NCBI GenBank assembly: GCA_947374535.1
Contig: CANCCJ010000088.1
Coordinates: forward strand, 1 to 11,049
Reading direction: 5' to 3'
DNA: 11,049 nucleotides
Source of the DNA: Comamonadaceae bacterium
Lineage (GTDB): Bacteria > Pseudomonadota > Gammaproteobacteria > Burkholderiales > Burkholderiaceae
In this document: positions 8,032 to 11,049 of the stretch, one piece after another
Position numbering within the stretch: position 1 is the stretch's first letter
Layout of the letters: each line of letters opens with the position of its first letter
The notes under the pieces: model-generated
Seen by the model: the letters and a program-made list of their open reading frames with translations, nothing else
What the model was told of the DNA's origin: nothing
Database searches by the model: none
Position numbers and translations under genes: made by a program

Positions 8032-9470
8032 AGTGTGGGCGCATCGCTAGGCCATGTGTCTGCGATGTGGCCATGCACGTAGACCGCTTGGCAGCTGGCC
8101 GCAAATGCATCGCTACTGCGTGCCAGATAGGCGCCCATCAGCCCTGCCAACACATCGCCAGTACCGGCCGTCGCTAACAATGCGTTACCCGATGCGTTGA
8201 TGACGGGTGTGTGGTTCGGGCTTGCAATAACGCTGCCTGAACCCTTTAACACCAAGACGGTTTGAAATCTTTCAGCCAATCGCTGAGCGGCTTGCAAGCG
8301 GTTGCGTTGAATCTCTTTGATGGCGCAACCAAGTAAACGTGCGGCTTCAAGCGGGTGAGGTGTGAGCACGGTCGGCTTACCGCGTGCACTGCGTTTTTTG
8401 AGCAAGGTTTGCAGCGAGGTATCGCGGGCAATGGCGTTCAAGGCGTCGGCGTCTAGCACCAGCTTTTGAGAAGACGACAACACATGCGGCATCCAAGCGT
8501 GAATGGCGTCTCCACCGCCGCAGCCACACACCACGGTGGCGTCGTTTAGCGTGAGGTCCATCGGGTCACGCACCATCAATGCGGGATGTGCAGCGGTCAT
8601 GGCGTGCTTGGCCTCGGCATCTAGCAGTGCGGCAAACACCCGGCCAGCGCCACCATGTAAAGCGCTCAAGCTTGCCAACACCCCAGCACCCGCCATGCCT
8701 GGTGCACCCCCCAAGACAATGACATCGCCAAAGCTGCCTTTGTGGCTGTTGTGTGCTTTCTTGGCTTGTGCAGACGGCTTATGTTGAAGCCATGCAGTGG
8801 GGGCTTTGGCTTGGGGCACACCTAAGTCGTTGAACCAAACCCGACCCGCAGCATCGCGGCCATCGGCCGTGAAGAGTCCGGGTTTGAGTGTGAGCAAACT
8901 CAAAGTGTGGCGATTGGGTTGAGAAGGGCGAGTTGGCGTGATCCATTCGCCTGTGTCGGACAGTAAGCCTGTGGGGACGTCTACGCACAAGACGGGCGAG
9001 TTGCAGTGGTTCATCGCTTGAAGCCATTGCGCCATCAAGCCATCTGGTGCGCGTTGCACGCCAATGCCAAGCAGGGCGTCAATTGCTAAGTCAAATTGCG
9101 CAGGTGCTTGATTTTGAAATTCAACACCTGCCGCTTTGGCTCTCAGCCACGCTTTTTGCGCATCGTGCGGCACTTGGCCGTCTTGCCCTAGCCATGTGAC
9201 CACGGGGTGTTTGCCCCATGCTTGCAATTGCACCGCTGCCTCTAGCCCGTCGCCGCCGTTGTTGCCGGGGCCGCAGGCAATCCAAATGGTTTGCGCATGC
9301 GGTGCAATGGCCATGGCCAGTTGCGCGGTGGCCAAGCCGGCACGCGCCATCAAGGTGTAGGGAGGCAGTTCGGCTTGGGCTTGGTGCTCAATGGCTTGGG
9401 TCAGCGCGACGCTACAAAGAGGCCATGAAGATCGCCCGCTGATTTGTTGCGTCTGACTTGGGTTGGTCAT
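7998..9470 (-). CDS. nnr: Bifunctional NAD(P)H-hydrate epimerase / ADP-dependent dehydratase
   Basis: This enzyme repairs damaged NAD(P)H. The N-terminal YjeF_N domain epimerises R- and S-NAD(P)HX, and the C-terminal ribokinase-like domain dehydrates S-NAD(P)HX to NAD(P)H using ADP. The epimerase part (about 1-215) shows GPGNNGGDG (67-75), the conserved Asp at D131 (AIDALLGIG) and VDVPTGLLSDTG. The dehydratase part (about 235-490) shows KGSFGDVIVLGGAPGMAGA, LTPHPLEAARLLG, VLKGSGSVI and the GTGD motif (436-439) of the nucleotide/phosphoryl site. At 490 residues it has the normal bifunctional length. The ATG overlaps the dadA stop as ATGA (9470-9467) with little Shine-Dalgarno of its own, so expression is probably coupled to dadA. 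Confidence 0.95.
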   Translation of the reverse strand: MTNPSQTQQISGRSSWPLCSVALTQAIEHQAQAELPPYTLMARAGLATAQLAMAIAPHAQTIWIACGPGNNGGDGLEAAVQLQAWGKHPVVTWLGQDGQVPHDAQKAWLRAKAAGVEFQNQAPAQFDLAIDALLGIGVQRAPDGLMAQWLQAMNHCNSPVLCVDVPTGLLSDTGEWITPTRPSQPNRHTLSLLTLKPGLFTADGRDAAGRVWFNDLGVPQAKAPTAWLQHKPSAQAKKAHNSHKGSFGDVIVLGGAPGMAGAGVLASLSALHGGAGRVFAALLDAEAKHAMTAAHPALMVRDPMDLTLNDATVVCGCGGGDAIHAWMPHVLSSSQKLVLDADALNAIARDTSLQTLLKKRSARGKPTVLTPHPLEAARLLGCAIKEIQRNRLQAAQRLAERFQTVLVLKGSGSVIASPNHTPVINASGNALLATAGTGDVLAGLMGAYLARSSDAFAASCQAVYVHGHIADTWPSDAPTLDAAQLAASVR

Positions 9471-10723
9471 GGTTGTAGGTGTAACCGTTCCAGGCCAAGG
9501 CCTTGTAAATCAATGTCAGGGCTCTTGCCGCTGATGCTGTCGGCCACGGCGCGCGCGCTGCCGCAAGCCAATGTCCAGCCACTGGCACCGTGTCCCAGGT
9601 TCAGCCATACGCCGGAGACGCCGCTGGCCCCAACGATGGGCGGGCCATCGGGCAGCATGGGGCGTGAGCCTTTCCAAACCTGCACGCTGTCTTGTGTGCG
9701 TGCAGCGCCTGGAAACCAGTTGTCCAGCACGCGATACAGCGTTTTGATGCTGGCGGTGTCGTGGCGGCTGGCGTTGCCACCGATTTCAGAGCCGCCAGAC
9801 ACGCGCACGCGCTGGCCGAGGCGGCTGATGGCCACTTTGTATTGCTCGTCCATCACGCCGCTGCGTGGCGCATCCAATGGCTCGCGCACGGCGGCACTGA
9901 TGGCGTAGCCGTGGACGGCGGCGAGGGGAATGCGCAAGCCCAAAGGACGCAGTAGTTGCGCGCTGGCAAGGCCTGCGCAGACCACCACAGCGTCAAATTT
10001 TTCGCCCATGTCGTTTGTCGAGGTGCGAATGATTTTGGGCTGCGCACTAGAGAGGGGTTGCACAGACGCGTTGAAATGGAATCTCGCCCCTAAAGACTCG
10101 GCTTCGTTTTTGAGTAACAACGTGAATTGGCGGCAGTTGCCTACTTCGTCTTCAGGAAAGTGAATGGCTTGTGCCAATGCTGTTTCGGGGTTGAGTGCGG
10201 GCTCGACGTTTCGTGCCTCTTCAGCGTTCAAACTTTTGAAACTCAGGCCTGCATCGCGCAGAACTTGCAAAGACGGCTGCATCAGCTTGACTTCGCGTTC
10301 GGTGCGCAGCAGGACCATGAATCCTGTGCTGCGTTCATGCTCTAGGTTCAGCGTATCCGTGAGGGTTTGCATGCGGTGGCTGCTGTACTCCGCTAAGCGC
10401 AGCATGCTTTCACGGTTGCGCACAAAAGTGGTGCTATTGCAGGCTTTGCGCCATTGCCACAGCCAGCGCCAATCGGCCATGCTGGGGTTGTTGAGGCGCA
10501 GAGGCGTATCGCGTTGCCACAAGTGGGACAGCACATGCTTGATCATGCCGGGCTGGGCCCATGGCGTGGCGTAGCTTGCCGAGGCGACTCCCGTGTTGGA
10601 AAAGCTGCACTCTTCAGCAGCAGCACCGTTGCGCTCAAAAACGCTGACTTGGTGTCCCTGCGCTGCGAGTTCGTAAGCCGTTGTGATGCCGATGACGCCA
10701 GCGCCGATGACCGCGATCTTCAT
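9467..10723 (-). CDS. dadA: D-amino acid dehydrogenase (FAD-dependent, DadA)
   Basis: This FAD flavoprotein of the DAO family oxidatively deaminates D-amino acids (typically D-alanine) to 2-oxo acids. In known homologues electrons pass to the respiratory chain at the inner membrane. The N-terminal Rossmann dinucleotide motif is GAGVIG (7-12), with the ribose-binding acidic residue E30 at the end of strand 2 (VSVFER). A DadA-like YATPWAQPGM segment and the C-terminal WLNLGHGASGWTLACGS (373-389) are present and align with E. coli DadA as I remember it. It has 418 residues, close to the family length. The start ATG at 10723 has GAGGA (10735-10731) seven bases upstream. It is the first gene of a dadA-nnr operon and is divergent from rpsB. 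No alanine racemase or Lrp-type regulator is adjacent. Other DAO-family substrates such as glycine or proline are possible but less likely. Confidence 0.92.
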   Translation of the reverse strand: MKIAVIGAGVIGITTAYELAAQGHQVSVFERNGAAAEECSFSNTGVASASYATPWAQPGMIKHVLSHLWQRDTPLRLNNPSMADWRWLWQWRKACNSTTFVRNRESMLRLAEYSSHRMQTLTDTLNLEHERSTGFMVLLRTEREVKLMQPSLQVLRDAGLSFKSLNAEEARNVEPALNPETALAQAIHFPEDEVGNCRQFTLLLKNEAESLGARFHFNASVQPLSSAQPKIIRTSTNDMGEKFDAVVVCAGLASAQLLRPLGLRIPLAAVHGYAISAAVREPLDAPRSGVMDEQYKVAISRLGQRVRVSGGSEIGGNASRHDTASIKTLYRVLDNWFPGAARTQDSVQVWKGSRPMLPDGPPIVGASGVSGVWLNLGHGASGWTLACGSARAVADSISGKSPDIDLQGLGLERLHLQP

Positions 10724-10776
10724 GTGCGAATCCTCGCGGCGGTGGGGCGATTGGGTGAAAGAGGCATGTATTGCTG

Positions 10777-10785
10777 TGCTAGAAT
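10777..10785 (+). promoter_or_regulatory. Extended -10 promoter for rpsB
   Basis: TGCTAGAAT combines a TGN extension (10777-10779) with TAGAAT (10780-10785, 5 of 6). No convincing -35 lies 16-18 nt upstream, consistent with an extended -10 promoter. Initiation near 10792 would give a leader of about 147 nt before the rpsB ATG. It is the best promoter in the 215-nt gap between dadA and rpsB. Confidence 0.6.
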
Positions 10786-10791
10786 CATTGG

Positions 10792-10938
10792 GTTTTTCCG
10801 AGGTTGAGGCTTTGTCTCAAGTTCGGACAAACATCACTCGCAAACCAGCCTAATCAAGGTGTTGCCGGGAGTTTTTCAAGAATGAAAACTTGCGGTGATG
10901 ACGGGCTGGATTTTAGACCCAACCTTTGGAGTATCTCT
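10792..10938 (+). promoter_or_regulatory. Structured rpsB 5' leader, probable S2 autoregulatory element
   Basis: Two hairpins are visible. The first (10798-10826) pairs CCGAGGTTGAG with CTCAAGTTCGG, with one G-U pair and one mismatch, around a 7-nt loop. The second (10845-10909) is long and interrupted. Its basal CCAGCC (10845-10850) pairs with GGCTGG (10904-10909), then ATCA/TGAT, CCG/CGG, and an apical AGTTTTTCA/TGAAAACT capped by AGAA. The Shine-Dalgarno region TTGGAG (10926-10931) can pair with CCAA just upstream, and CAACCT (10920-10925) can alternatively pair with AGGTTG (10801-10806) in the first hairpin. In E. coli, S2 represses rpsB-tsf through its leader. A similar role here is inferred. 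Confidence 0.6.
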
Positions 10939-11049
10939 ATGTCAGTCACTATGCGCGAAATGCTGGAAGCAGGCGTCCACTTTGGTCACCAAACTCGCTT
11001 CTGGAACCCCAAGATGGCTCCGTTCATCTTCGGTCACCGCAACAAAATT
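10939..11049 (+). CDS. rpsB: Small ribosomal subunit protein S2 (5' part)
   Basis: These are the first 37 residues of ribosomal protein S2, which assembles late on the back of the 30S subunit and is needed for S1 binding. The N-terminal sequence [19 protein letters not shown] followed by RFWNPKM is the highly conserved S2 opening, including the family HFGHQTR-WNPKM pattern. ATG at 10939 is preceded by TTGGAG at 10926-10931 with a 7-nt spacer. The gene runs off the right edge of the window, and tsf would be expected next. Its leader carries the structures described separately. Confidence 0.97.
   Translation, partial: MSVTMREMLEAGVHFGHQTRFWNPKMAPFIFGHRNKI

Overview
The window looks like a piece of a betaproteobacterial chromosome, most likely order Burkholderiales and probably family Comamonadaceae. 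This is inferred from protein similarity recalled from memory (PhaR, RimO, a long AcnA, RNase R, DadA, S2) and from the moderate-to-high GC codon use. No database search was run. It reads as core housekeeping DNA. I see no insertion sequence, integrase, CRISPR array, prophage gene or toxin-antitoxin pair.

Layout. Positions 1-58 are the 3' part of a tRNA-Val(GAC), followed by a terminator. Next comes a coupled pair, phaR-rimO (130-1952): a polyhydroxyalkanoate regulator overlapping the S12 methylthiotransferase gene by ATGA and closed by a strong terminator. A monocistronic acnA-type aconitase (2087-4951) follows, carrying an apparent insertion of about 42 residues. A small AT-richer locus (5091-5480) encodes a stand-alone receiver-domain protein. 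A tRNA-Leu(CAG) sits on the minus strand (5626-5710). It is head-to-head with rnr (RNase R, plus strand, ending at 7983), whose start codon is not clear.

Convergent to rnr is a minus-strand operon, dadA-nnr (10723 down to 7998), again with an ATGA overlap. It encodes a D-amino acid dehydrogenase and the bifunctional NAD(P)HX repair enzyme. Divergent from dadA, an extended -10 promoter and a leader of about 150 nt with two well-formed hairpins precede the start of rpsB (ribosomal protein S2), which runs off the window.

Themes. Several genes serve translation or RNA metabolism (two tRNAs, rimO, rnr, rpsB). Others serve central or redox metabolism (acnA, dadA, nnr) and carbon storage (phaR). 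The items most worth a second look are the structured rpsB leader, the non-canonical start of rnr on top of the tRNA-Leu promoter, the insertion in AcnA, and the orphan receiver protein, which resembles the N-terminal receiver of larger hybrid kinases. I did not find convincing evidence of an undescribed multi-gene system.
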